Assembly: GCA_035509315.1 (NCBI GenBank)
Contig: DATJLS010000003.1
Coordinates: 124,001-188,000 of the forward strand
Length of the DNA stretch: 64,000 nucleotides
DNA from: JAKAWQ01 sp035509315
GTDB taxonomy: Bacteria > Pseudomonadota > Alphaproteobacteria > Acetobacterales > Acetobacteraceae
Direction: 5' to 3'
Shown here: positions 54,609-63,030 of the stretch, piece by piece
How the letters are laid out: every line of letters begins with the position of its first letter
Position numbering within the stretch: the first letter of the stretch is position 1
Notes under the pieces: model-generated
Seen by the model: only the letters and a program-made list of their open reading frames with translations
Databases searched by the model: none
Told to the model about the DNA's origin: nothing
Position numbers and translations under genes: made by a program

Positions 54609-55790
54609 TCAGGCATCCCGGGCGAGACGGAGACCGGAGAATTGCCAGCGTTTGTCCGGGTGAAAGAAATTGCGATAGCTCGGCCGCGCATGACCCGGAG
54701 GGGTTGCCGCCGAGGAGCCGCGCAAAACCATCTGATTGATCATGAACTTGCCATTGTATTCGCCGATCGCGCCCGTTTGCGGACGGAACCCGGGATATGG
54801 GCCGTAGGCACTCATGGTCCATTGCCAGACATGGCCGGCCATTCCATGCAGACGCGGATCGCCTGACGCCGCCTCCCATTCGCTTTCGCCGGGCAGCCGT
54901 GCCGAAGCCCAACGCGCAAAGGCATCCGCCTCGTACCACGAGATGTGGCGGACCGGCTGATCGGGATCGAGCCCGCCGGCTCCTGCCGGGCCGAAGGTGA
55001 ACCAGGCATCGTCCTCGTTCCGCCAATAGAGTGGAGCCTGCCAGCCATGCCGCTCCACCGTGGCCCAGCCGTCCGACATCCAGAGCGTGGGCGTGCGATA
55101 GCCGCCATCGCTCATGAAGTCGAGCCATTCGCGGTTTGTCACCAACCGATCGGCGAGCTGATAAGGCGCCAGACGCGCGCGATGACGCGGGCCCTCATTG
55201 TCGAAATGAAAGCCGGAGCCGTGATGGCCGACCGCGACATCGCCGCCCGGGAAATCGATGAAACGCCCCTTCCCTTCCAATGCGTCCGGCTCACGCCAGA
55301 AAGGCATCGCCGCCGGGAGAAGCGGGTTCTGGGCGAAGGCGTGCGTGATGTCGGTGACCAGCAGCTCCTGGTGCTGCTGCTCATGATGCAGCCCGAGAGT
55401 GACGAGCGCGCGGAGATCTTCCTTGCCGCCTGCGACCAAGCGGAGCATCGCGGCATCGACGTGGGCGCGATAATCCGTGACCTCCGCAGCACTTGGCCGC
55501 GTGATCATGCCGCGCCACGGCCGCGGGTGCCGCTTCCCGACGGCTTCATAGTACGAATTGAAAAGATAGCGAAAGGCGGAATCGAACGGACGATAGTTCG
55601 GAAGGTGCGGCAGCAGCAGGAATTCCTCGAAGAACCATGCCGTGTGGGCCCGGTGCCATTTGGCCGGGCTCGCGTCCTCCATCGACTGGATACATTCATC
55701 CTCGGGCGAGAGCGCCGAAGCGAGATGCTCCGTATGCGCCCGGACCGTCACGTAGGCGGCGTGATCGGTCAGTGGGGCGAATGCATCCAC
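54609..55790 (-). CDS. egtB: Ergothioneine biosynthesis sulfoxide synthase EgtB
   Basis: 393 residues from GTG at 55790, 8 nt after GGAGGAG; an upstream extension of 23 codons was dropped. N-terminal DinB-like domain has the iron-binding HEQQHQE (near residue 140), and AKWHRAHTAWFFEEFLL. The C-terminal formylglycine-generating-like domain contains HISWYEADAFARWA, RLPGESEWEAA, and HVWQWTMSAY. It joins hercynine to a thiol donor in an O2- and Fe(II)-dependent step. Only egtB and egtD are here; egtA/C/E are not needed in some alphaproteobacterial routes. Confidence 0.93.
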   Translation of the reverse strand: MDAFAPLTDHAAYVTVRAHTEHLASALSPEDECIQSMEDASPAKWHRAHTAWFFEEFLLLPHLPNYRPFDSAFRYLFNSYYEAVGKRHPRPWRGMITRPSAAEVTDYRAHVDAAMLRLVAGGKEDLRALVTLGLHHEQQHQELLVTDITHAFAQNPLLPAAMPFWREPDALEGKGRFIDFPGGDVAVGHHGSGFHFDNEGPRHRARLAPYQLADRLVTNREWLDFMSDGGYRTPTLWMSDGWATVERHGWQAPLYWRNEDDAWFTFGPAGAGGLDPDQPVRHISWYEADAFARWASARLPGESEWEAASGDPRLHGMAGHVWQWTMSAYGPYPGFRPQTGAIGEYNGKFMINQMVLRGSSAATPPGHARPSYRNFFHPDKRWQFSGLRLARDA

Positions 55791-55868
55791 GGGGGGTTCT
55801 CCTCCTGCCTCGCGGCAAACATAGGGAATGATCCCGGAATGGGAACCCCCAAGGCGCAATTGCCTCCT

Positions 55869-57608
55869 TCAGCGCCTCAACGAGCGCCGAAGGGCCTCGG
55901 TCGCCGCCGGATCGGGCGTGCCATCCGGCCCGATCACCACCTTGTAGAGCGCGCGCGCGGCCTCGGGCGAGACAAGACCGTCCCGCACGTCGCGCGCGAC
56001 CTCCGCGGGGTCGCGCGAGAGGGGATCGCCCATGCCGCCGCCGCCCGGCAGCTCGAGCACAAGACGATCGCCTTCCGGAATGATCTGAAACCCCTTGGTG
56101 CGGAGCGTCTTGCCGGATTTGAGCGTCACGCGGCCGCCCGCGCCCGATTTTCCCCCCGAGCGGCCCTTGGGTGGATTCTTCACGCGATCGAAGATCGCGT
56201 TGCAGGCAAACTCGCGGTCGTCCTTGGCGCCGATTTCCATCACCTGGCCCACGCCGCCGCGCGCGCGCCCAGCCCCGCCGGAATCCGGGCGCAGCTCCTT
56301 GCGCCAGAAGATGATCGGGGCGACGTTCTCGGTCGCCTCCACCGCCATCGTCCGCACGCCTGAGGGAAACGCCGTCGCGTCGAGCCCATCGCGTGTGGGT
56401 CGAGCTCCGGTGCCGCCGGAATTGAAGGTGATGATCTCGAAATCCGGCAAGGCCGGGCGATTGCCGCGCGCCGGTCCGGAGACCGAGGCGCCGCCGCGGA
56501 GCGGCGGGTTCCAGAGACAGGAAGATCCCTCCGCGGTCACGCGGTCGGGCACGGCCTGATAGAGGCAGCCCATCATCAGGTCGGGCAGGAGATGGCCGAT
56601 GACATGGCGCACCGAGACCGGATAGGGGCGCGGCGCATCGAGGATCGAGCCCGACGGAATGCGCATCTCGAACGGCGCAAGGCTCGCCCAGTTGTTGGGA
56701 ATTTCCGGCGCGACCACGACCTTGATGCCGAAGCAGGAATAGGCCCGTGCATAAGAAGCGGGGACATTGATCCCGCGTGTCGAGCAGGGCGAGGTGCCGG
56801 CATAATCGACGATGATCCTGTCCTTCTCGATCGTCATCGCCGCCTTGAGCGTGATTTCCTCGTCATAGCCGTCCGAACGGATTTCGGCCGAGAAGGCACC
56901 GGCGGGGAGACGAGCGATCTCGGCTTCGGTCGCGCGGCGGGAATTCTCGAAGATGAAGGCGGCGAGCGGCTCGAGCCCGTCGAGCGAAAATTCCGCCATC
57001 ATCTCAGTGAGGCGGCGGATGCCGGCATCGTTGCAGGCAGAGAGCGAATAGATATCGCCCTCGAGCTCCACGGGAAGCCGCGTGCCGGCGCGGATGAAAT
57101 CGAAGAAGGTCTCGTTCGGCCTTCCCTCCGCGAAGCATTTGACGATCGGAATATAGAGCCCTTCCTCGAACACCGAGCGGCCTTCCGGCCCCATGCCGAG
57201 ACCCCCGACATCGATCACGTGCGCGGTGTTGGCGAAGAGGCCGACCATCTTTCCGCGATGGAAGGCAGGCGTGACCACGGTGAGATCGTGCAGATGACCC
57301 GTGCCGAGCCAAGGATCGTTGGTGATGTAGTGATCGCCCGGGCGCATCACGGCGGCGGGAAATTTCTTCAGGAAATGGCCCACACTCTCCATCATCGAGT
57401 TGACATGGCCGGGCGTGCCGGTGACGGCCTGCGCCATCATCCGCCCTTCCAGATCGAAGATTCCGGCGGAGAGATCGCCCGCCTCGCGCACGGTGGTGGA
57501 GAAGGCGGTGCGGATCATTGTCTGCGCCTGCTCCTCGACGACGGCGATCAACCGGTTCCACATCACCTGGCGCTGGATCTCGGCAAGCCCGACGACGTTT
57601 CCGGCCAT
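55869..57608 (-). CDS. hyuB: Hydantoinase B / 5-oxoprolinase, HyuB-type subunit
   Basis: 579 residues. LQTMIRTAFSTTVREAGDLSAGIFDLEGRMM-type N-terminus, NDPWLGTGHLHDLTVVTPAF near residue 100, and the C-terminal GGYGGG-like loops LELPGGGGMGDPLSRDPAEVARDV. It pairs with HyuA. Together they could be an N-methylhydantoinase, 5-oxoprolinase or an acetone/acetophenone-type carboxylase; the sequence alone cannot decide. The ATG at 57608 has GGAGG 7 nt upstream and overlaps the hyuA stop by one base (TGATG). Confidence 0.9.
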   Translation of the reverse strand: MAGNVVGLAEIQRQVMWNRLIAVVEEQAQTMIRTAFSTTVREAGDLSAGIFDLEGRMMAQAVTGTPGHVNSMMESVGHFLKKFPAAVMRPGDHYITNDPWLGTGHLHDLTVVTPAFHRGKMVGLFANTAHVIDVGGLGMGPEGRSVFEEGLYIPIVKCFAEGRPNETFFDFIRAGTRLPVELEGDIYSLSACNDAGIRRLTEMMAEFSLDGLEPLAAFIFENSRRATEAEIARLPAGAFSAEIRSDGYDEEITLKAAMTIEKDRIIVDYAGTSPCSTRGINVPASYARAYSCFGIKVVVAPEIPNNWASLAPFEMRIPSGSILDAPRPYPVSVRHVIGHLLPDLMMGCLYQAVPDRVTAEGSSCLWNPPLRGGASVSGPARGNRPALPDFEIITFNSGGTGARPTRDGLDATAFPSGVRTMAVEATENVAPIIFWRKELRPDSGGAGRARGGVGQVMEIGAKDDREFACNAIFDRVKNPPKGRSGGKSGAGGRVTLKSGKTLRTKGFQIIPEGDRLVLELPGGGGMGDPLSRDPAEVARDVRDGLVSPEAARALYKVVIGPDGTPDPAATEALRRSLRR

Positions 57609-59692
57609 CAAAATGCCTCCTGAACGAGTGCCAGATAGCCGGCGCCATCGAGCGAAGCGGTCCAGCCCGGGCCGACCAATGTGGACGTTTCATCCTCGGC
57701 GATGATCGCGGGGCCGCTCACGCGGTTTCCGGGATGAAGCGCCATGCGCGGATAGACGGCCCAGTCCGCGACCTCGCCGGTGGCGGTATCTCGCACGTTC
57801 TGGAGATGGGCAGGGGCAGGGGCCGACGGGGCGCCGTTCGGGGCGATTGCAGGCAAGGGCGCAATCTCTTCGGCAAGGGTCGAGACGATCACGGAGAAGC
57901 TCAGCACCTCGATATCCGAACCCGGGACCGGTCGGTCATAGAAGCGTGCGTATTCCGCATCATAGGCGGCGCGCAGGCCGGCAACGTCCTCGGCGCCGAG
58001 CACGCGCGGGGGCACCGGCACGGGGATTTCGTGGCCCTGGCCGACATAGCGCATGAAGGCGGTGCGGGTCTCCGCCGTTTGCGCGCCGAAGCTGCCGGCG
58101 GCGACGACCGAGGCAGCCTCCGCCGACATCCCGGCGAGCAGGGCGTTCACCGCGCCGATATCGAAGCTGGAGAGGCGCTGATAGAGGCTGCGGACCAGCT
58201 CATAGGCGACGGGCGCGCGCAGGAAGCCGATGGCGCTGCCCACGCCGGCGCCGCTCGGCACCAGCACGCGCTTTATACCGAGCTTTTCCGCAAGCCGGCA
58301 GGCATGCACGGGCCCACCGCCGCCGAAAGCGATGAGCGTTCGCCCTTCATAGGTCTTCCCGGACTCGATCGCGTGCACGCGCGCGGCGTTCGCCATGGTC
58401 TCGTCGACCATCTCGACAATGCCGAGCGCGGCGATCTCGGCCGCGAGGCCGAGCGGCGCGCCGATCGTCTGGTTGACCGCGGCAAGGGCGGCTGCGCGAT
58501 CGAGCGGCAGCTTGCCGCCGGCAAAGCGCCCGGGATCATAGCGACCGAGCAGAAGATTGGCGTCCGTCACCGCCGGGCGCGTGCCGCCGCGCCCATAGCA
58601 GGCGGGGCCCGGATCGGCGCCCGCGCTCTCCGGCCCGACCGCGATGCGGCCCATCGCATCCAGATGCGCGAGGCTCCCGCCACCGGCGCCGATCTCCACC
58701 ATCTCGATCACCGGGATGGAGAGCGGCAGGCCCGAGCCTTTGCGGAAGCGCCCGACGCGCGCGACCTCGAAGCTCTTCGCCGCCTGCGGCCGGAAATCGT
58801 CGATCAGGCAGATTTTTGCGGTCGTGCCGCCCATATCGAAGGAGAGCACGCGGTCGAGCGCGGATTGGCGGGCGATATGGGCGGAGAAGATCGCCCCGCC
58901 GGCCGGACCGGATTCGACGAGGCGGATGGGAAAGCGGCAGGCGGTCTCGACCGTGGTGAGCCCGCCGCCCGAGAGCATGAGGAAGATGGGGGCGGCGATC
59001 CCGAGATCGCGGAGCCCCGCTTCGAGCCGGCCGAGATAGCGCGCCATCAGGGGCCGCACATAGGCATTGGCGGCGGTGGTCGAGAAGCGCTCCCACTCCC
59101 GCATCTCGGGCGAGACTTCGGAAGAGAGGGAGACGAAGAGGTCCGGCCGCGCGGCGGCGAGAATCTCGGCGACGCATGCCTCGTGAACGGAATTGACGAA
59201 GGCATGGAGGAAGCCGACGGCGACGCTCTCCACCCGCTCGCGCGCGAGCAGCGGGATGAGCGCTTGCACGGCGTCTTCCTCAAGCGGGGCCAACACCGCG
59301 CCGGTATGGTCGATGCGCTCGGGCACGGTCAGGCGGAGATGGCGCGGAACCAGAGGCTCGGGCAACACGAGATTAAGGTCGTACTGGTCGTAGCGGCTCT
59401 CGTTGCGCATCGCCAGCACATCGCGAAAGCCTGCCGTGGTGATGAGGGCGGTGCGGGCACCTTTGCGCTCGATGAGCGCATTGGTGGCGAGCGTCGTGCC
59501 GTGGATGACGAGATCGATCTCGCCCGGCGCGACCGAAGCGGTGGCGAGGATGGCGCGCACGCCCGCGATCACGCCATCCTCCGGGGCGGCTTGGGTGGTC
59601 AGGACTTTGAGGGTCGCTCGCTGGCCGCGATGCTCGAGGGCAAGATCGGTGAAGGTGCCGCCGATATCGACGGCAAGGCGGGAAGACGGCAT
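57608..59692 (-). CDS. hyuA: Hydantoinase A / 5-oxoprolinase, HyuA-type ATPase subunit
   Basis: 694 residues with an ASKHA ATPase fold: LAVDIGGTFTDLALE at the N-terminus, VIHGTTLATNALIERKGARTALITTAGF, VLSFDMGGTTAKICLID near residue 285, EIGAGGGSLAHLDAMGR, and GPACYGRGGTRPAVTDANLLLGR. It uses ATP to drive cleavage of a cyclic amide, or phosphorylation before carboxylation. It follows the cytochrome c gene by 60 bp and overlaps hyuB by 1 nt. The substrate remains open. Confidence 0.92.
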   Translation of the reverse strand: MPSSRLAVDIGGTFTDLALEHRGQRATLKVLTTQAAPEDGVIAGVRAILATASVAPGEIDLVIHGTTLATNALIERKGARTALITTAGFRDVLAMRNESRYDQYDLNLVLPEPLVPRHLRLTVPERIDHTGAVLAPLEEDAVQALIPLLARERVESVAVGFLHAFVNSVHEACVAEILAAARPDLFVSLSSEVSPEMREWERFSTTAANAYVRPLMARYLGRLEAGLRDLGIAAPIFLMLSGGGLTTVETACRFPIRLVESGPAGGAIFSAHIARQSALDRVLSFDMGGTTAKICLIDDFRPQAAKSFEVARVGRFRKGSGLPLSIPVIEMVEIGAGGGSLAHLDAMGRIAVGPESAGADPGPACYGRGGTRPAVTDANLLLGRYDPGRFAGGKLPLDRAAALAAVNQTIGAPLGLAAEIAALGIVEMVDETMANAARVHAIESGKTYEGRTLIAFGGGGPVHACRLAEKLGIKRVLVPSGAGVGSAIGFLRAPVAYELVRSLYQRLSSFDIGAVNALLAGMSAEAASVVAAGSFGAQTAETRTAFMRYVGQGHEIPVPVPPRVLGAEDVAGLRAAYDAEYARFYDRPVPGSDIEVLSFSVIVSTLAEEIAPLPAIAPNGAPSAPAPAHLQNVRDTATGEVADWAVYPRMALHPGNRVSGPAIIAEDETSTLVGPGWTASLDGAGYLALVQEAF

Positions 59693-59752
59693 GCACGGGC
59701 CCGTTTCTGGTCAGCCGGACGTAGCCTCCGTGTCACCGGCTGGCAAGGCACC

Positions 59753-60331
59753 TCAGGGATGGGAAGACCCTTGCCGACTTTCCGGCGGGGCCGGAGCACC
59801 GGGATCGGGGAGCCTGGCGTACTGGTCCGGGGAAAGGATCACCGACACGGGAACCGTCGGCCTCTCCTTGAGCCCGAACGGTCCGGCGACGTCGTTCCGC
59901 ACCGGCGGCAGGCTTTTCAGATAGGCGGCGATTGCCTGCGCGTCCGCTTGGGTCAGATGCGCATAGGAGCGCCAGGGCATGACCGGGGCGAGGATGCGCC
60001 CGTCGGGCCGCACGCCCGTCGTCAGCGCCGTCACGATCTCAGTCTCGGTCCATTGGCCGAGACCTGTCGCGGGATCGGGCGTCAGGTTGGGGGCGACGAA
60101 GACGCCGAGGCCCGGAACCGCGAGGCCGACATCCGAGCCGCCGAGGAACCGACCCAGGTCCGGGTGACCGCGAAAGTTGCCAGGCGTGTGGCAATCGGTG
60201 CAGCTCATTACGGTGACGAGATAATGGCCGCGGGCGACCTCTTGATCCGCAGCCATCGCCGGAGCCAGCGACAGGCAGAAAAATGCCAGCGCGGCCACGG
60301 CAGCATGCACGGAAGACAATCTGCCGATCAT
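59753..60331 (-). CDS. Mono-haem c-type cytochrome
   Basis: 192 residues with a signal peptide ending SLAPAMAADQ. The haem motif CTDCH is near residue 44, the sixth ligand probably Met in ILAPVMPWRSYAHL near 118, and LTQADAQAIAAYLKSLP is the usual C-terminal helix of this class. A Pro-rich tail follows. It is periplasmic and carries electrons, probably for a dehydrogenase. No cognate oxidoreductase is adjacent, although the molybdenum hydroxylase at 49312 might need one. It lies upstream of hyuA on the same strand. Confidence 0.9.
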   Translation of the reverse strand: MIGRLSSVHAAVAALAFFCLSLAPAMAADQEVARGHYLVTVMSCTDCHTPGNFRGHPDLGRFLGGSDVGLAVPGLGVFVAPNLTPDPATGLGQWTETEIVTALTTGVRPDGRILAPVMPWRSYAHLTQADAQAIAAYLKSLPPVRNDVAGPFGLKERPTVPVSVILSPDQYARLPDPGAPAPPESRQGSSHP

Positions 60332-60549
60332 CGTCGTCTTCTCCTTGAGGGCGGTGACGCGGCGAAATTGTCCTACCCCGGCTACGGTGATCTTTCGGCG
60401 CGAAAGAGATGGGTTACAGCGGTAGGCCCGGCGCGGCCGCCATCGTTTCTTATTCAGTTAGGTGCAATATCGAATCTATCTTGCCAAGCAAGAACAGCGG
60501 ATGCTGCTGTGACGCCCCCGGTCGGCGGCAGTCGGGCAGAGGCGATCCA

Positions 60550-61374
60550 TCAGCCGCGATCGGTCTCGGCCGCGAGCATCCAGCTGAGCGCCTGGCGGAA
60601 GAGACGCGGCCCGGCTCCCATGGCGTGACGCTTGGCGCGACGCGCGGAGGCCTCTTCCGCCGCCGCGGCGGCAATCTCAGCATAGAAGGGCCGGTCCTCG
60701 GCCGGCACCGGCACGCCGGGCACGCTTCGCCAGCCGCTCGGATCGAGGAAACGGCCGGAGCGGAACGACCATGTGTTCCGGCCATGGCGGATATAGACGA
60801 AATGCCCGCGATCCTCGATCCGGGAAAGGCGGGCCCCGGCGCGAACGAGGCGCGCGAGAAAATGGGCATCCTCGGCGAGCGAGCGGTTCGGGTAATGCGC
60901 CTGCTGCTCCCAGAGGCGGCGAAAGAAGACGAGCGTGCCGCCATGCACGTCGTGGCGGTACATCAGCCGATGCAGCCGCGGCGTGCAGGTCCAGGCCTGC
61001 CAACGCTCGAGATCGAAGACCTTCGTGCCACGAATGCCGGTAATATCGGCCTTGCCGGCAAGAAGCGGAGCGATCTGCGCGGAGAGGCGGCCGGCGCCGT
61101 ACCAATCGTCGTCGTCCCATTGGGCGATGATGGAGCCGCGAGCGAGCGCACAGCCGGCATTGCGCTTGGCGCCGATCTTCAGACGCGGCAGGCGGACATA
61201 GCGCAGGCGCTCGTCGAAAGGCAGCCGCGCGGCAAGCCCCTCCGGCCCATCATCGAGAATGACGAGCTCGCGCGCTGGATAATCCTGACGGAGGAAGTAA
61301 CGCACCGCCTGAAGGGCGAAGACGGGCCGCCCGTAGGTCGGCATGATGCAGCTTACCAGCGGCAGCGAGCCCAC
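60550..61374 (-). CDS. Glycosyltransferase family 2
   Basis: 274 residues. The first strand is VSCIMPTYGRPVFALQAVRYFL; LVILDDGPEG and the metal site AQWDDDDWY (near residue 88) follow, then ERWQAW and RLWEQQAHYPNRSLAEDAHFLARLVRAGA, the acceptor helix. It starts 71 bp after the class III aminotransferase-type gene and may be in the same transcript. The protein is soluble by composition. Sugar and acceptor unknown. Confidence 0.85.
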   Translation of the reverse strand: MGSLPLVSCIMPTYGRPVFALQAVRYFLRQDYPARELVILDDGPEGLAARLPFDERLRYVRLPRLKIGAKRNAGCALARGSIIAQWDDDDWYGAGRLSAQIAPLLAGKADITGIRGTKVFDLERWQAWTCTPRLHRLMYRHDVHGGTLVFFRRLWEQQAHYPNRSLAEDAHFLARLVRAGARLSRIEDRGHFVYIRHGRNTWSFRSGRFLDPSGWRSVPGVPVPAEDRPFYAEIAAAAAEEASARRAKRHAMGAGPRLFRQALSWMLAAETDRG

Positions 61375-61445
61375 ATCCGACCTCCCGCAACGACGCGGCG
61401 GCTAGCGACGACGGGACGCGCCTCGCCCCTCAGGGTTTCCGGATC

Positions 61446-62741
61446 TCAGGCCGCCTCGCGCACCGCGGCCTCGGCCATGGCGCGGCCGAAGGCCTCGATG
61501 GCGTGGCGCACATCGGCCGCGTCATGGGCGAGCGAGACGTAGAACTTGCTCTCGCCTTTGAGGACACCCGCCTCGAGAAGGGCACGGTTGAAGCGCTTCT
61601 GCATCTCGGCGTCCTGGCCAAGCCAGCCGCGATAATCGGCAACCGGGCCGGATCGGAACGCGATATCGAAGAGCGGCGGCACGCCGATCACCTGCGCCGG
61701 GACGCCTTCCGCCTCGATCGCCCGGGAAAGGCCCGCCATCAGCTCCCGCCCCGTAGCGAAGACCCGTTCATAGGTGCCGGTCCGGCGGAGGATCTCAAGC
61801 GAGGCAAGGCCGGCGGTGGCCGCCACGGGATTGCCCGAGAGCGTGCCGATCTGCATCAGGTATCGCTCGTCCCCGACTGCGGAACGATCGAAATGGGCCA
61901 TGATATCGGCACGGCCAGCGATCGCAGCGAGCGGGAAGCCGCCGCCGATGATCTTGCCGAGCGTGCAGAGATCGGGCGTGACCCCGTAATATTCCTGGGC
62001 GCCGCCATAGGCGAAACGGAATCCGGTGACGACCTCGTCGAAGATGAGCGGGATGCCGAGCTCGGCGGTGATCTTGCGCAAGGCCTCGAGGAAGCCGGGC
62101 ACGGGCGCGAGCAGGCGCTGGAAGGGCTCGACGATGACGCCTGCCAGCTCCTCGCGATGCTCGAAGATCAGGTTCTGGGCGAGGGCGGCGTCATTGAACG
62201 GCGCGATCAGCATCTCGCCCCGCACGCTCGCCGGAATGCCGGCCGAATCGGGGACCGCCTGGGGGAAATTGCCCGGTCGCTTCGGGGCGAGGCTCATCAG
62301 CGAATAATCGCTCATGCCGTGATAGCCGCCCTCGAACTTCAGGATCTTCTCGCGGCGGCGGAAGGCGCGGGCGAGCCGCATCGCATAGGCATCCGCCTCG
62401 GTGCCGCTGGAGACGAAACGCACCTTCTCGGCGCAAGGCACGGCCCTGACGATCTCTTCGGCGAGATGGATGCCGGGCTCGCTCAGGGCGAAGAAGGTGG
62501 TGCCCTTCGGCAGCTGGGCCGCCACCGCCGCCTCCACCTCCGGGTGCGCGTGGCCGAGGAACATCGGCCCGGAGCCGAGCAGGAAATCGACATATTCATT
62601 GCCGCTCACGTCCCGCACGCGGCCGCCCTTGCCTTCGGCGATCACGATCTCGAGGGCGGTGTTGCCGAAGCTGCCGGCCGGCAGGACGCGTTGCGCCGTT
62701 TCCCGCAATGTGCGCTCGCGCTCGTTCAGGATCCTGCCCAT
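61446..62741 (-). CDS. Class III aminotransferase-fold protein (glutamate-1-semialdehyde mutase-like)
   Basis: 431 residues. Conserved items: VDFLLGSGPMFLGHAHP, VRFVSSGTEADAYAMRLARAF (PLP phosphate loop), FEGGYHGMSDYSL, LIFDEVVTGFRF (Asp for PLP N1) and the Schiff-base Lys in CTLGKIIGGGFPLAA near residue 260. It resembles HemL and related aminomutases/transaminases, but this length and context do not suggest the haem pathway. Start is the ATG at 62741 with AAGGA 6 nt away; 150 more codons upstream are not aminotransferase-like. Confidence 0.85.
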   Translation of the reverse strand: MGRILNERERTLRETAQRVLPAGSFGNTALEIVIAEGKGGRVRDVSGNEYVDFLLGSGPMFLGHAHPEVEAAVAAQLPKGTTFFALSEPGIHLAEEIVRAVPCAEKVRFVSSGTEADAYAMRLARAFRRREKILKFEGGYHGMSDYSLMSLAPKRPGNFPQAVPDSAGIPASVRGEMLIAPFNDAALAQNLIFEHREELAGVIVEPFQRLLAPVPGFLEALRKITAELGIPLIFDEVVTGFRFAYGGAQEYYGVTPDLCTLGKIIGGGFPLAAIAGRADIMAHFDRSAVGDERYLMQIGTLSGNPVAATAGLASLEILRRTGTYERVFATGRELMAGLSRAIEAEGVPAQVIGVPPLFDIAFRSGPVADYRGWLGQDAEMQKRFNRALLEAGVLKGESKFYVSLAHDAADVRHAIEAFGRAMAEAAVREAA

Positions 62742-62938
62742 CGCCATTCCTTCCGCTTCTGCATCGGGCCTGCTCGGCTCTACTGAGCATCGGATTGAGG
62801 CCAAGGCAAGGCCCGCGATCTCCGAATCAGGATGGCAGCCCGCGCGCGCCGCCCCGGGGGAAGCCGGGGAGGACGGCCGGGCCGGGCGCTGGTGGGACAA
62901 AGGCTGCGGCTTTCTGTGGCAGAATGCCAGGCCCGATT

Positions 62939-62985
62939 GTGGCACCCCGGGCCTGGGTGCCACGCGTACCCGCCCCTCAGGGGCG
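62939..62985. promoter_or_regulatory. Two neighbouring hairpins before the 63031 gene
   Basis: GTGGCACCC (62939-62947) pairs with GGGTGCCAC (62955-62963); CGCCCCT (62971-62977) pairs with AGGGGCG (62979-62985) around one base. Both lie in the 289-bp divergent gap, 46-90 bp before the ATG at 63031, so they could be in its leader. Confidence 0.5.
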
Positions 62986-63030
62986 GACAGGCACCGAGGC
63001 CATAGGTCGCTTCCGACGAAAGGAACCCGC

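Noticed and set aside
57518..60628. A 1036-codon open frame on the plus strand
   Set aside because: It runs antisense through hyuA/hyuB/cytochrome c. Composition is Arg/Gly/Asp-rich as in shadow frames of GC-rich genes and no family motif is visible.
62742..63030. The two hairpins as a glycine or SAM riboswitch
   Set aside because: The conserved core bases of these riboswitches are not found.
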